A stretch of DNA of 64,000 nt from the NCBI GenBank assembly GCA_903642325.1, contig CAHJWM010000014.1, forward strand, positions 1-64,000. The letters run 5' to 3'. The stretch comes from Myxococcales bacterium. GTDB taxonomy: Bacteria; Myxococcota_A; Polyangia; Polyangiales; Polyangiaceae. A program made the translations under genes and the position numbers. The notes under the pieces were generated by a model, which did no database searches, was not told the DNA's origin, and was given only the letters and a program-made list of their open reading frames with translations. Shown in pieces: positions 1 to 8,922 of this stretch (the first letter of the stretch is position 1; each line of letters begins with the position of its first letter).

Positions 1-28
1 CCGCCACCCGCCACCCGCCACCCGCCGC
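1..28. repeat. Short tandem heptamer repeat at the window edge
   Basis: The first 21 bases are three perfect copies of CCGCCAC, followed by one degenerate copy. The array touches the left edge, so its true length is unknown. It lies downstream of the EAL gene, which is on the minus strand and ends at base 90. No function can be assigned; it may be a simple-sequence spacer between genes. Confidence 0.7.
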
Positions 29-89
29 AAAACTTGATCACTCGCGATTCGCGGCTTTCGCAGTCGAAGTCCCACCGCTCGGCCGTGAG

Positions 90-965
90 TCACCGCTTGT
101 CCGCTCGCGGTTTGTTTTTGAGCGGCCAGGTCGGCTTGGGCATCGGAAAGGCTGGGCGCGCGAAAAGATAACCTTGGCCATACTGGGCGCCAGTGTCGAT
201 GACGGCGGAGAGCTCGTCTTCCGTTTCGATTCCCTCGGCCACGACGCGAGCGCCCAATTCGCGACACAGCGATACGACTTGGCGAACCAACACCTGCTGA
301 CGGACGCTCTTCTCGATTCCGCGCACCAGCGCGAGATCTAGTTTCACCACATGCGGCTCTAGATCGATGATTCGCTTTAGGTTCGAGTGCCCCGCACCGA
401 AGTCGTCGACGACCAGGAACGCGCCGCTCCGCGAGCAAATTTCCTTGAGTACATTTACGCACAAAGAAAAGTACGTGAACGCAGCCGACTCGGTGATCTC
501 TAGGTAGACGGGGCGGTCGTGAAAAAAGAGCGGATCATCGGGCCGGACCAGCCAGCCCTCGCCCAGCTCGTGCGGATGCAAGTTCACGAACAATGGGGCG
601 TCAGTGCAGCGAGCAAAGGCAACCTCGCGCACCTTTCTGCCCAGACTTCCGCAGCAAAGTTCTTCTTGTGCCCGCTCGAACAGTCGCACGGGGTCTTTGA
701 ATTCCGGCCACTTGCAACGCGTGAGGGCCTCGAACGCAAAACAGCCGCCATGGGTGAGGTCTACGATGGGCTGGAACACGACGTCGAGATCGCTGGCCGT
801 GAGGTCGCGGATACTGGCAGCCGGCCGGCGTCGCGCATCAACCGGAGCCGGGCGCGACCTCGGTTGAATAATTGTAGGCGCAGCGTCCGGACTGATCACG
901 CTCGGCGGCCGGCAGGTCACAGCGTGGTGAATGGCTGCGGACGCCGGATGCTTTGAACGTGACAT
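90..965 (-). CDS. EAL-domain cyclic-di-GMP phosphodiesterase
   Basis: A 291-aa cytoplasmic protein made almost entirely of one EAL domain, which hydrolyses c-di-GMP to pGpG. The first ~50 residues are Pro/Arg-rich and show no sensor domain. The catalytic motifs I looked for are present: E79-A80-L81, N128 in NLHP, E156 and E159 in LEITES, DDFGAG at 187-192, K208 and D210 in VKLD, E244 in VAEGIE, and QGYLFARP near the end. It is therefore predicted to be active. The frame stays open upstream into the preceding Omp85 gene, but that part is shadow sequence; the ATG at 965 lies 107 bases after the end of that gene. A PilZ c-di-GMP receptor is also encoded in the window (34886-35287). Confidence 0.88.
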   Translation of the reverse strand: MSRSKHPASAAIHHAVTCRPPSVISPDAAPTIIQPRSRPAPVDARRRPAASIRDLTASDLDVVFQPIVDLTHGGCFAFEALTRCKWPEFKDPVRLFERAQEELCCGSLGRKVREVAFARCTDAPLFVNLHPHELGEGWLVRPDDPLFFHDRPVYLEITESAAFTYFSLCVNVLKEICSRSGAFLVVDDFGAGHSNLKRIIDLEPHVVKLDLALVRGIEKSVRQQVLVRQVVSLCRELGARVVAEGIETEDELSAVIDTGAQYGQGYLFARPAFPMPKPTWPLKNKPRADKR

Positions 966-1072
966 GGCCCGATGTTCAGGAACGGCACCGGACGCGCCGC
1001 CATAAGCGGAAACAGTCAAAACCTTGTTGGATCGAGGAGAGTCGCGGCAAGACCATCCGAGACAGCTCGAGC

Positions 1073-4000
1073 TCAGAACAGTCCGATACTGAAATGGAAG
1101 GCGCCGATGTCTTCCCAGTAGCGCTGGTTGTCTCGCTTTGGGAAAAGGTCGTCGAGCACGCGGTCCACGTTGAAGCCGTAATCGAAGACCAATGGGCCAA
1201 TCGGCGTGGCTATTCGCAACCCCGTCCCCACCGCATAGCGCAAGTCGAGCGGCCGAACGCGGGTAGGATCGGTCCAAAGGTTGCCGGCGTCGACGAACAG
1301 CGCCGTTTCCACGCTGCTTCCCACTGGAATGCGCAACTCCGCACGCGGGTTTACGAAGATGTCGCCGCCGCGGATCACGATGTCGTTCAAGACCAAACCC
1401 GAGCTCGGATTCAGCAGGCGCTGCGCGATGTCTTGCGGCACAAGCGAATCTTGTAAGAACCCGCGCAGCGAATCGACGCCGCCCATGAAAAATAGTCGAT
1501 CGGGGTAGGTCTGCGAGCCCGAGATCAGGTGCTGAATCACCCCCCAACGAAAGCTCATTGCCAGGGCTAGGCCCTTGTCGTTCAGGCGCACGTAGCCACC
1601 CAGACGGTTCGTGTAGCGGAGAAAGTCGCTCGGAACCGACTGAAAAGGATCGATCAACGCCCTACCTGCCGTGACTGGCTCCGCTCCACCGCAGCCCGTG
1701 TCCTGTGAGGCGTTGCTATCGAGCGGGTTTGCGTGAACGTGCTCGACGCTCGCGGAAATGAACGTCCCACTGGTGGCGTCGAGCGGGTTGTCGCGTCGAT
1801 CCCAAGTCACCGACAGGCGCTGCGCAAGCGCGATCGAGACGCCCTGGGGGACACGGAACAGTGCCTGCTGCTGAGGATGGTTCTGCAAATAACATTTGAG
1901 TGCATCTTTCTGATCGTTGCCGAAGATCTGCGCGTAATTGCGTTCGAGCGAGGCGCCCAGCTGAACCGAGACGCGACGGTCGGGGCGAAACGACAGCGTG
2001 ACGATGCCCGCATCCTTGCTGATTCCGTAGTCGCGAGCGTTGTCGCGCACGTCCACGCCTTCCACGCTGAGCCGAAACAGCGGTCCGAGCCCGATATTCG
2101 GGAACTCTATGGTCGCGGTATCGCGGCGCTCGAGCCGCTCGCCGACGTGCAGCTCGTTGTACTTCTGCTGTACGTCATTCTCGAGAATGAATGCAGTCGG
2201 TAGGTAACCGAGCTGAGAGCGTAAAGTCAGCAGGATCGCTTGCCCGCCGAGATTTCTGTGGCCGTACTCGAAAGAAACGCGGAAGCCTTCGCCGGTGCTG
2301 AAACCAGGGCGTACGTCCAAGTATTGCGGCACCCTCTCTTCGAGTTGGATCACGACCACCTTTTCACGTGCCGGAACGTAGGCGTCTTCGAAGCCAACGT
2401 TGATGCTCGAAAAGACGCCCAGCGTGGCCAAACGCTCCTCGGTCTTTCGCACCAGGCTGCGCTCGTAGAGGCCCCCTTGGCGGAGCGCGATCCGGCTTCG
2501 GATCAAGCTCTCACTCGTGCGCTCCGCTCCCCGGATCACGATCCTCGAGACCCTCACCGGTTCGCGCTCGCTGACGATGAAGCGCACGCGGGCCCGCGTG
2601 TGATCGAGCGATAGATCCAACGCGGTTTCGAGCTCGGCAAAGGCGAAGCCCCGTTCAGCGTACTCGCCTAGGACGCTGCGTCGTGCCCTTTCGATTTCGA
2701 CCTGAGAAAGCGCCGTACCGAGCGGAAGCTCGACGACTTTCTGCAAATCCTTCGAGGCGATTTCGCGGTTGCCCTCGAAGCTCAGATCGTAGAGCGTGGC
2801 GCGCGGCCCGAGCTTGATCGGTATGTGCAGTACCAGGGAGGGCTCGCACTGCACACCGCGCTTGGCATCGGCAAGGCAGGACAGCGTGGGATCGATGGGC
2901 GCTTCCTCCAGCGGCAAACCGATGCGGTCGTAGCGGCACTCGGTGGCCGGTCGGCGCGCTGGGCCGAGAGGAATGCAGCGGCCGGCGGGTGAGCGCGCTC
3001 TACACGCACGCCTCAGCATCTGAACGGGGCCGACGCTTGCCGACAAGAAGCCCTCGGAGCGATACAAATCTTGGAGATGCTTGATCGCCCGATCGTAGAC
3101 GTCGGGCGCATATACGGACCATGGGCTCGACTGCTCCGGAGCGGGTCGCGCGCCGGTGTCCGAGCTCGACCCGAGGAGCTCATCGACGACCGCCGGATCG
3201 ACCGCGTCGAATACGCGTCCGTTGGGCAGCTCGGCCAAAAAGCTGTCGATCTCACTGCCGACTTCCTCGGCTGTGCGCTCACCGGTCAAGCACGGGTATT
3301 CGCGCGCTGCGACGTGCACGAGCCCCCCCTCGCGGATTTCGAACAGAACGTCCTGTACCGCGTCGCTCGCCGCGCCGCGCTCCGAGTAACCCACCACCAC
3401 GTCCAAAAACCCTCGCTCTCGATAAAACTTGGCGATTCGCTCGACCAAGGCCGAAGGCGACGGATCGCTTGCGCTCTGAGCGTCGAGCACGTTCTCCAGG
3501 CGGTCGGAGTCGAAGTGACGATTGCCCTCGAACCGAAAGCGAACTCTGGCGTAAGCATGGATCAGCACGCGCAGCTCACTCACGGCGCTGCCGGACACGG
3601 AGTGCGATACCTGAGCGCGCTGAAAGCCGCGCGCTTTCAGATCGGTTTCGAGCGCGCGGTCCGCGTCCGCGAGCGCATCCTCGCTGGCGCGATCACCGAC
3701 CCCCACCGCGTAGCCGGCCAAGGCGTCGGCCATACCCACGGCCTCTGGATCTGGCCAAACGGCAAAGCTTCGTTTAGCGACGGTGCGCGGCGAGCCGGGC
3801 GTGACATCTATCGTCAGGACTACGGCCGAAGGATCATCGGTGTCCAGGGCCTGCACTAAGACCTCTGCGCGTTCGTACCCACGGCGGACGAATAGCGCCC
3901 GAACGCGGGCCTGCATGGCCCGCAACTCGGCTCCCGTGAGGGCGCCGCCCTCGTGGGCATCTGCCGCTCGTCGTACCTCTTCCGCATCGAGAGGGCCGGA

Positions 4001-4387
4001 CGCAACGCGTACACGCGTGATCAAACGGCGCGGCTCGACGGTCAGCACGAGCCGAGCCCCATGGCCGTCGGCTTCGACGCTCGCGCGCAGATTCGCGTAT
4101 TGGCCGGTGTCTCCTAGCTCTTCTAACGCGCGTCTAACCAAATCGGTCGTCAGCAGCTGACCCACGCGCGCATGCACGAGGCTAGGCTTCGTCGCCCAAC
4201 GTCCCCCTTCGGTCACGAAAACGATACGGGTGATCGGCTTTCCGAGCCAGGCGGATAAGTCCGGCGGAGCGTGCAGCAGTAATGCCGCGTCGCCCTCAGC
4301 GGCACGGGCGGCACGGGGCGCCGTCGTCGAGATGCTCGCAAGAATGGCGGCCAGCACCCAACGCAAGGGTATCTGTGCGAGCCGCAT
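1073..4387 (-). CDS. Omp85-family outer-membrane assembly protein (BamA/TamA-like)
   Basis: An 1104-aa protein with an N-terminal signal peptide (hydrophobic segment about residues 10-29). A long periplasmic region of POTRA-like repeats follows, and then a C-terminal 16-strand-type barrel. The barrel carries the family signature GGVDSLRGF, and the protein ends in Phe, as is usual for BAM substrates. At 1104 residues it is longer than classical BamA (~800 aa), which fits extra POTRA units or insertions; a Cys-containing insertion lies around residues 450-520. Members fold or insert outer-membrane proteins (BamA) or act in translocation (TamA). With no bamD, ompH or tamB neighbour I cannot choose between them. 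The EAL gene follows 107 bases downstream on the same strand. Confidence 0.88.
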   Translation of the reverse strand: MRLAQIPLRWVLAAILASISTTAPRAARAAEGDAALLLHAPPDLSAWLGKPITRIVFVTEGGRWATKPSLVHARVGQLLTTDLVRRALEELGDTGQYANLRASVEADGHGARLVLTVEPRRLITRVRVASGPLDAEEVRRAADAHEGGALTGAELRAMQARVRALFVRRGYERAEVLVQALDTDDPSAVVLTIDVTPGSPRTVAKRSFAVWPDPEAVGMADALAGYAVGVGDRASEDALADADRALETDLKARGFQRAQVSHSVSGSAVSELRVLIHAYARVRFRFEGNRHFDSDRLENVLDAQSASDPSPSALVERIAKFYRERGFLDVVVGYSERGAASDAVQDVLFEIREGGLVHVAAREYPCLTGERTAEEVGSEIDSFLAELPNGRVFDAVDPAVVDELLGSSSDTGARPAPEQSSPWSVYAPDVYDRAIKHLQDLYRSEGFLSASVGPVQMLRRACRARSPAGRCIPLGPARRPATECRYDRIGLPLEEAPIDPTLSCLADAKRGVQCEPSLVLHIPIKLGPRATLYDLSFEGNREIASKDLQKVVELPLGTALSQVEIERARRSVLGEYAERGFAFAELETALDLSLDHTRARVRFIVSEREPVRVSRIVIRGAERTSESLIRSRIALRQGGLYERSLVRKTEERLATLGVFSSINVGFEDAYVPAREKVVVIQLEERVPQYLDVRPGFSTGEGFRVSFEYGHRNLGGQAILLTLRSQLGYLPTAFILENDVQQKYNELHVGERLERRDTATIEFPNIGLGPLFRLSVEGVDVRDNARDYGISKDAGIVTLSFRPDRRVSVQLGASLERNYAQIFGNDQKDALKCYLQNHPQQQALFRVPQGVSIALAQRLSVTWDRRDNPLDATSGTFISASVEHVHANPLDSNASQDTGCGGAEPVTAGRALIDPFQSVPSDFLRYTNRLGGYVRLNDKGLALAMSFRWGVIQHLISGSQTYPDRLFFMGGVDSLRGFLQDSLVPQDIAQRLLNPSSGLVLNDIVIRGGDIFVNPRAELRIPVGSSVETALFVDAGNLWTDPTRVRPLDLRYAVGTGLRIATPIGPLVFDYGFNVDRVLDDLFPKRDNQRYWEDIGAFHFSIGLF

Positions 4388-4453
4388 GCGGGCTGTCTTA
4401 CACCAATCTCGCGCGAAACTGTTGGCAGGAGGCGCCGCCTCTACTATCCGGCC

Positions 4454-5713
4454 ATGGTCATGGCGCCCCGAGCCCGCGCAGTCACGAAGCCGAAAGCGGC
4501 CCCAAAAAAGAGACGCTGGGCGCGCCTGGCCCTACTGGTAGTGGCTTGTGCCGTGCTCATCTTGGCGCTCGCATGGTCAGCCGTGCATCACTTCGACTGG
4601 GCGGGGCCGCTCATCGCCAACGCGCTGAGGGAGGTCGGTGGCGCCAACAATGTGGCCAAGCTCGAGGACACGGTGTACGGCCTCGAAGATCGCGTCAACA
4701 AGCTACTCAAGAAGAACGAGCCCCCGAAAGCGTATTGGAATGTACCGCGCGCGGCGCCTGCCGCCCCTTCTGCCAGCGCGGCTAGCGCCAGTGCTCGTAT
4801 GGTGGGTCGACCCTTTGCGCTGAAAAATCCCGGACCGGCGCTGAAGGAGTGGTCCGCGCCGGGCGACGGGGAATGGGTTCAGGTGCCTGACCCGCGCTTT
4901 CCCGAAGATCAACCGCGCATGTTGAAGACGCTCCTTCATCCCGACAAAGGACGTTCCTGGGCCGAGGTGTTCGTCGTCGCGATCGATCTCGGAAGCATCG
5001 AGCTTTTTCCGGTCGTGGGCACACAGGAACCACAGCCGGACTCGGATGAGGCCAAGCGCTACCTACGAGAGGGCAAGATCCCAAGCGCGAGTCAGCCAAC
5101 CCTCATGGCGGCATTCAATGGTGGGTTCATGACCGAGCACGGCGGCTACGGCATGAAGCTCGACGGCACGACCATTGCCAAGCCCAAAGCGCGTGCCTGC
5201 ACCATTGCCTCGTTCAAAGACGGCTCCCTGCGCATCGCCAGCTGGCCGGAGCTTTCGAGCTCCGAAAGCGAGATGATCTGGTATCGGCAAACGCCCGAGT
5301 GCATGTGGGAGAACGATAAGCTGCACGCGGGTCTGCAAGCCGGCGCGGGCCTGAAAAAATGGGGCTCCACCGTAGACGGCGAGACCGTGATTCGGCGCTC
5401 GGGCATCGGGCTGAACGCCGAGCGCACCGTGCTGTTCGTTGCGATCACCAATCACACCTCGGCCCGCGTTCTAGCTGAGGGCCTCCACCATGCGGGCGCG
5501 ACCGACGTGGCACAGCTGGACGTCAATTGGTCCTATCCGAAGTTCGTGACCTTCGAGCCCATCGGACGGAGCAACGTGCTGCATCCGGTGCCGCTCGCGC
5601 CCGGCTTCGAATATTCCGACGACGAGTATTTGCGAAAAAAGGAGAAGCGCGACTTCTTCTATATCTTGCGCAAAGCGCCGGGCTCGTCGAGACCAGGGAC
5701 TGCGCAGCCTTGA
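4454..5713 (+). CDS. Phosphodiester glycosidase family protein (NAGPA-like), membrane-anchored
   Basis: A 419-aa protein. A basic N-terminus is followed by one transmembrane segment (about residues 25-45), then a coiled or Ala/Pro/Ser-rich linker to residue ~115, then a domain of the phosphodiester glycosidase (NAGPA/DUF2233) type. Recognition rests on the FNGGFM motif and the conserved block RSGIGLNAE...VAITNHT...QLDVNWSY. The family cleaves or binds phosphodiester-linked sugars and is often exported; here it should act at the periplasmic face of the inner membrane. The substrate is unknown. ATGs at 4454 and 4460 are both possible starts. It is divergent from the Omp85 gene with 66 bases between, and is followed by a G-loop hairpin (5776-5823). 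Confidence 0.8.
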   Translation: MVMAPRARAVTKPKAAPKKRRWARLALLVVACAVLILALAWSAVHHFDWAGPLIANALREVGGANNVAKLEDTVYGLEDRVNKLLKKNEPPKAYWNVPRAAPAAPSASAASASARMVGRPFALKNPGPALKEWSAPGDGEWVQVPDPRFPEDQPRMLKTLLHPDKGRSWAEVFVVAIDLGSIELFPVVGTQEPQPDSDEAKRYLREGKIPSASQPTLMAAFNGGFMTEHGGYGMKLDGTTIAKPKARACTIASFKDGSLRIASWPELSSSESEMIWYRQTPECMWENDKLHAGLQAGAGLKKWGSTVDGETVIRRSGIGLNAERTVLFVAITNHTSARVLAEGLHHAGATDVAQLDVNWSYPKFVTFEPIGRSNVLHPVPLAPGFEYSDDEYLRKKEKRDFFYILRKAPGSSRPGTAQP

Positions 5714-5775
5714 GTCTGAGCGAGCCCAGCACGCTGACCCGGCGCGCAAGAATTCAAGGCGGCGCACCCACAAAA

Positions 5776-5823
5776 GTGGAAACCCCTGCGGGCCGGGGGG
5801 GACAGCCACGTCAGGGGATCCAC
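5776..5823 (+). other. Intergenic hairpin with G-rich conserved loop (copy A)
   Basis: Left arm 5776-5788 (GTGGAAACCCCTG) pairs with right arm 5812-5823 (CAGGGGATCCAC), with one bulge. The 23-base loop holds GGGCCG7ACAGCC. The same loop core recurs in a second hairpin at 38046-38096 whose stem is unrelated. It lies 62 bases after the phosphodiester glycosidase gene and is not followed by a T-run, so a classical intrinsic terminator is unlikely. Confidence 0.6.
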
Positions 5824-5969
5824 ATGGAGGATTGATCAGCGCGGCGGGTTTCGCAAGCCGCTCGGGTGACACATGCCTAAGGCTCGTCGGCAAAATCGCG
5901 GCTTTTGCGGCAAGATCGCGTGCGGGCGGAGTTCCACAGGAGGACGCCGGCGGGAGCTATACTGGCGCC

Positions 5970-6845
5970 GTGCCTGAGCTTCCGGAGGTCGAGGTCACGC
6001 GGCGCCGACTCGCCCCGCTCCTCGTCGGGCGAACGATTGCCAGCGTAGAGACCACGAAGGACAGCTACTTCTTTTTGACTAAACCCCCCACGCTCCAACT
6101 GCGCCTAGTGGGACGCACGGTCCGGCAACTGAATCGTCACGGCAAATACCTGCTCGCCGAGCTAGACGACGGAGACCGACTGCTGCTCCACCTCGGCATG
6201 ACCGGGCAGCTCTTTTCGTCCGCCGTCACCAGCCCGCGCCTGTTCTCCGCGAAGACTCGTAGCTCGCTCACACGGGAAGGGCCGCCCGAATTCAAGGCGG
6301 ACAAGCACACGCACCTCTGCTTGCATTTCACGGACGGCGGGCCTTCCGTGCTGTTTCGCGACGTGCGGAAGTTCGGCAAGGTGCTGTTGCTGAAGTCAGG
6401 CATCGAGGATCGGCGCCTAGGTAAGCTCGGCGTGGACGCCCTGCGCGCCACGGGCCGGGCGCTGTTCGCGGCCGCGCGCGCGCGCAAGGTTCCGATCAAG
6501 ACGCTCTTGCTCGATCAAGCGGTGATTGCCGGCATCGGTAATATCTACGCGGACGAAGCTCTGTTCTTGGCAAGCGTCCGGCCGGGGCGAAGCGCGCGGC
6601 GGGTCACCGCCTCGGAATGCGATCGCATCGTCGCCGCGGCCAAGCGCGTCATGAAGCGCTCGATCGTGACCGGCGGCTCGAGCATCAGCGACTACGTCTC
6701 ACCCGACGGCTCCGATGGTGGCTATCAAAAGGAACGCAGAGTGTACGCGCGTAAAGGGCTCCCGTGCTTGGTTTGCGGGACGCTCATTCGGCGCGTGGTG
6801 ATCGCCACGCGCTCCACGCACTATTGCCCCGCATGTCAGGTGTAG
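5970..6845 (+). CDS. mutM: Formamidopyrimidine-DNA glycosylase (Fpg/MutM)
   Basis: A 291-aa bifunctional base-excision repair enzyme that removes 8-oxoguanine and FaPy lesions and nicks the abasic site. The GTG at 5970 gives the invariant N-terminus MPELPEVE, in which processed Pro2 is the nucleophile and Glu3 the acid; the open frame extends further upstream but is not coding there. A Lys in HGKYLL matches the catalytic Lys57 region, the helix-two-turn-helix IAGIGNIYADEAL is intact, and the C-terminal zinc finger has CxxC...CxxC cysteines (CLVC and CPAC). An insertion of about 20 residues follows the LGMTGQL block. rpiA follows after 34 bases and is probably cotranscribed. Confidence 0.95.
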   Translation: MPELPEVEVTRRRLAPLLVGRTIASVETTKDSYFFLTKPPTLQLRLVGRTVRQLNRHGKYLLAELDDGDRLLLHLGMTGQLFSSAVTSPRLFSAKTRSSLTREGPPEFKADKHTHLCLHFTDGGPSVLFRDVRKFGKVLLLKSGIEDRRLGKLGVDALRATGRALFAAARARKVPIKTLLLDQAVIAGIGNIYADEALFLASVRPGRSARRVTASECDRIVAAAKRVMKRSIVTGGSSISDYVSPDGSDGGYQKERRVYARKGLPCLVCGTLIRRVVIATRSTHYCPACQV

Positions 6846-6879
6846 CCAGCATTCAGGCAATGATACGCTGGGCGGCCCC

Positions 6880-7560
6880 ATGAACGACGATGAAGCCAAA
6901 AAGCGGGCGGCCCTAGCGGCCCTCGAGCTGCTCCCCCAAACCGGAGTTTTGGGCCTCGGCACCGGCTCCACCACGCGGTTTTTCATCGAGGCAGTTGGCG
7001 CGCTGGTACGCGCCGGGCGGCGCTTCAGCTGCGTGCCCACGAGCCAACAAAGCCGCGCGCTGGCCGCCGCGTGCGGCATTCCACTGCTCGACGACGCCGG
7101 GCCCTGGAGCATCGATTTGTGCGTCGACGGCGCGGACGAAGTGAGCGACAGCCTCGACCTGATCAAAGGTGGCGGAGCCGCTCACACGCGGGAGAAGATC
7201 GTCAATTTTGCATCCAAGAAGAATGCCATCATCGTGGATGCCTCGAAGCTCAGCACGCGGCTCGGTGAAAAACGAGCCGTACCCATCGAAGTGTTGAAGT
7301 TCGCGCACGGCACGACGCGCCACGCTCTCGAGCAGTTCGGCGCGCCCACACTGCGGGTACGCGATGGCGGTCCCGTACTGACGGACGCCGGCAACTACGT
7401 GTACGACCTAACCGTTGCGCCGCTCGACGATCCTCGCGCCTTCGATGGCCTGCTCAAAGGCGTGCCGGGCGTGGTCGAAACCGGCTTGTTCTGCGCGCGC
7501 GCGGACTACGTAGTGGTGGCCGAAGCTCAGACCGTACGCATGCTTTCACGACAAATGTGA
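6880..7560 (+). CDS. rpiA: Ribose-5-phosphate isomerase A
   Basis: A 226-aa cytosolic enzyme of the non-oxidative pentose phosphate pathway that interconverts ribose-5-phosphate and ribulose-5-phosphate. Diagnostic features are the phosphate-binding loop GLGTGSTT near residue 25, the catalytic-region motif DGADEV near residue 84, and KGGGAAHTREK with the catalytic Glu/Lys. The length matches the family (~220 aa). The ATG at 6880 fits the usual start. It sits 34 bases after mutM and 40 bases before the PDZ protein gene, all on the plus strand. Confidence 0.95.
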   Translation: MNDDEAKKRAALAALELLPQTGVLGLGTGSTTRFFIEAVGALVRAGRRFSCVPTSQQSRALAAACGIPLLDDAGPWSIDLCVDGADEVSDSLDLIKGGGAAHTREKIVNFASKKNAIIVDASKLSTRLGEKRAVPIEVLKFAHGTTRHALEQFGAPTLRVRDGGPVLTDAGNYVYDLTVAPLDDPRAFDGLLKGVPGVVETGLFCARADYVVVAEAQTVRMLSRQM

Positions 7561-7600
7561 AGGCGGCGCCGCGTGGTCGGTTTGGCGCTAAGCTTCACCG

Positions 7601-8821
7601 GTGAAAGCACGAACGCTTCTCTTCTCGGTTGCCCTCGGCCCGTCACTGGCGATTCCTGGCCAAGTCCATGCGGCGCCCACGGCGCCGAGCGCCGTAGCGC
7701 CCGTAACCCCGCCGCCTGCACCGAAGCCGCCCGCCTCGAGAGCGGCCTCGTCCCCCGCTCCAGTACCGGTTACGCCGGCGGCCGCGGGCTCGTCCGCGCC
7801 TGCTTCTGCGGCCGCGTCCGCGAAGCTCAAGCCCGAAGCCAAGCTGCCTCCAGCGAAGACGGCCCTGGAAACGGCCTTGCTAGGAACGGTGCGTCTAGAG
7901 CGCGCGGGCAGACCGATCGGCATCGGTACGCTGCTGAGCGGAGACGGTCGGATCTTGACCGCGCTCTCGCCGCTCACGCACGGAAATCAGATCGACGCAC
8001 GCTACGCCGAAGGACAGCTCGTTCACGTCAAGATTGGTTTCTCCGACCGCGGCTGGGATCTAGCGCTGCTCATCCCGGACGGAGACGCGCAGCACGCCGG
8101 CTTGAAAGCGTCACGCGATCCGGCCCCGACCCCTGGTAGCAAGCTACACGCCGTGAGCATTTCGAATAACAAGCTCGTCACTTCGGAGCTCGTCATAAAA
8201 GGCTGGAGCACACTGCGCGGCGGCGATAGCGCTCAGCTGATCGATGCACTAGAGCTGCCGTTCGCTCCCAAAGCCATCGACATCGGCGCGCCGCTTTTGG
8301 ACGACAAGGGCGAGGTCGTCGCTGTCATTGCGCGCGCTTGCTCCGCCAGGGACAAGGCGGGCTGCACGCTGTTGCCGTATGGCGCGCCGGTCAGCGCCAT
8401 TCGCAGTTTCCTGCGCAGCGTGCCGGTGCGCCGCGGCCCCTGGCTCGGCCTAGAGGTCGTGTCCGTCGACGCCGGGATTGCACGCGGGGTGCGGGTCGCA
8501 GCGCTCGCGAACGAGGGCCCTGCGTGGAACGCCGGTCTACGCGCGGGTCCGCCCGGTACGGCGGACGTCGTGATCGCCGTCGACGGCACGCCCGTCAGCA
8601 CCAGTGAAGCGTTCTCGGACGCGGTCGAAGCCCACGCGCCGAGCGTGCCGCTCCGCTTGCTGCTGCTCTCCGGCGGTCGCTACCGCGAGGTCGCGCTCAG
8701 CATGAGCGATAAGCCGGATGTAGGTATGCAGGGTCGCGAGGACCGAGTGATTCAGTCCAATAAAGCGCCCCCTTGGCCCCGTCCCCTGCCGCCGAGCGCG
8801 CCGCCGAGCCCTCATCGCTGA
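7601..8821 (+). CDS. Secreted PDZ protein with degenerate trypsin-like (DegP/HtrA-type) domain
   Basis: A 406-aa protein. The signal peptide is cleaved near VHA-APT (residue 24). An Ala/Pro/Ser-rich linker runs to ~85, a chymotrypsin-fold domain spans about 90-265, and a PDZ domain about 280-370. The fold is suggested by the order GTL.SGDGRILT, DLALL and GAPLLDDKGEVVAVI. However, the residues expected for catalysis are not conserved: the TNxHV histidine position reads as Ser, and the GNSGGP serine position reads as Ile; only the Asp of DLALL remains. I infer a non-proteolytic binding protein of the periplasm. The start is GTG at 7601; no strong ribosome-binding site is visible. It is followed by a PP2C phosphatase gene. 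Confidence 0.72.
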   Translation: MKARTLLFSVALGPSLAIPGQVHAAPTAPSAVAPVTPPPAPKPPASRAASSPAPVPVTPAAAGSSAPASAAASAKLKPEAKLPPAKTALETALLGTVRLERAGRPIGIGTLLSGDGRILTALSPLTHGNQIDARYAEGQLVHVKIGFSDRGWDLALLIPDGDAQHAGLKASRDPAPTPGSKLHAVSISNNKLVTSELVIKGWSTLRGGDSAQLIDALELPFAPKAIDIGAPLLDDKGEVVAVIARACSARDKAGCTLLPYGAPVSAIRSFLRSVPVRRGPWLGLEVVSVDAGIARGVRVAALANEGPAWNAGLRAGPPGTADVVIAVDGTPVSTSEAFSDAVEAHAPSVPLRLLLLSGGRYREVALSMSDKPDVGMQGREDRVIQSNKAPPWPRPLPPSAPPSPHR

Positions 8822-8922
8822 TTCACTAATTCTAGGAAATCATTGACAGAAGGGGCAGAGGCCGTGGAAGATCGCGATTCTCCTTACCCGGGCTCTGGCC
8901 CGCTCTTCCCCGGAATGTACGC

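Noticed and set aside
966-1547. Upstream extension of the EAL gene to a 485-codon frame
   Set aside because: The added part lies inside the Omp85 gene in another frame, is Arg-rich low complexity, and has no domain. The ATG at 965 fits better.
3071-3859. 262-codon plus-strand frame over the Omp85 gene
   Set aside because: It is an antisense shadow with no recognisable domain; the Omp85 frame has a signal peptide, POTRA repeats and barrel signature.
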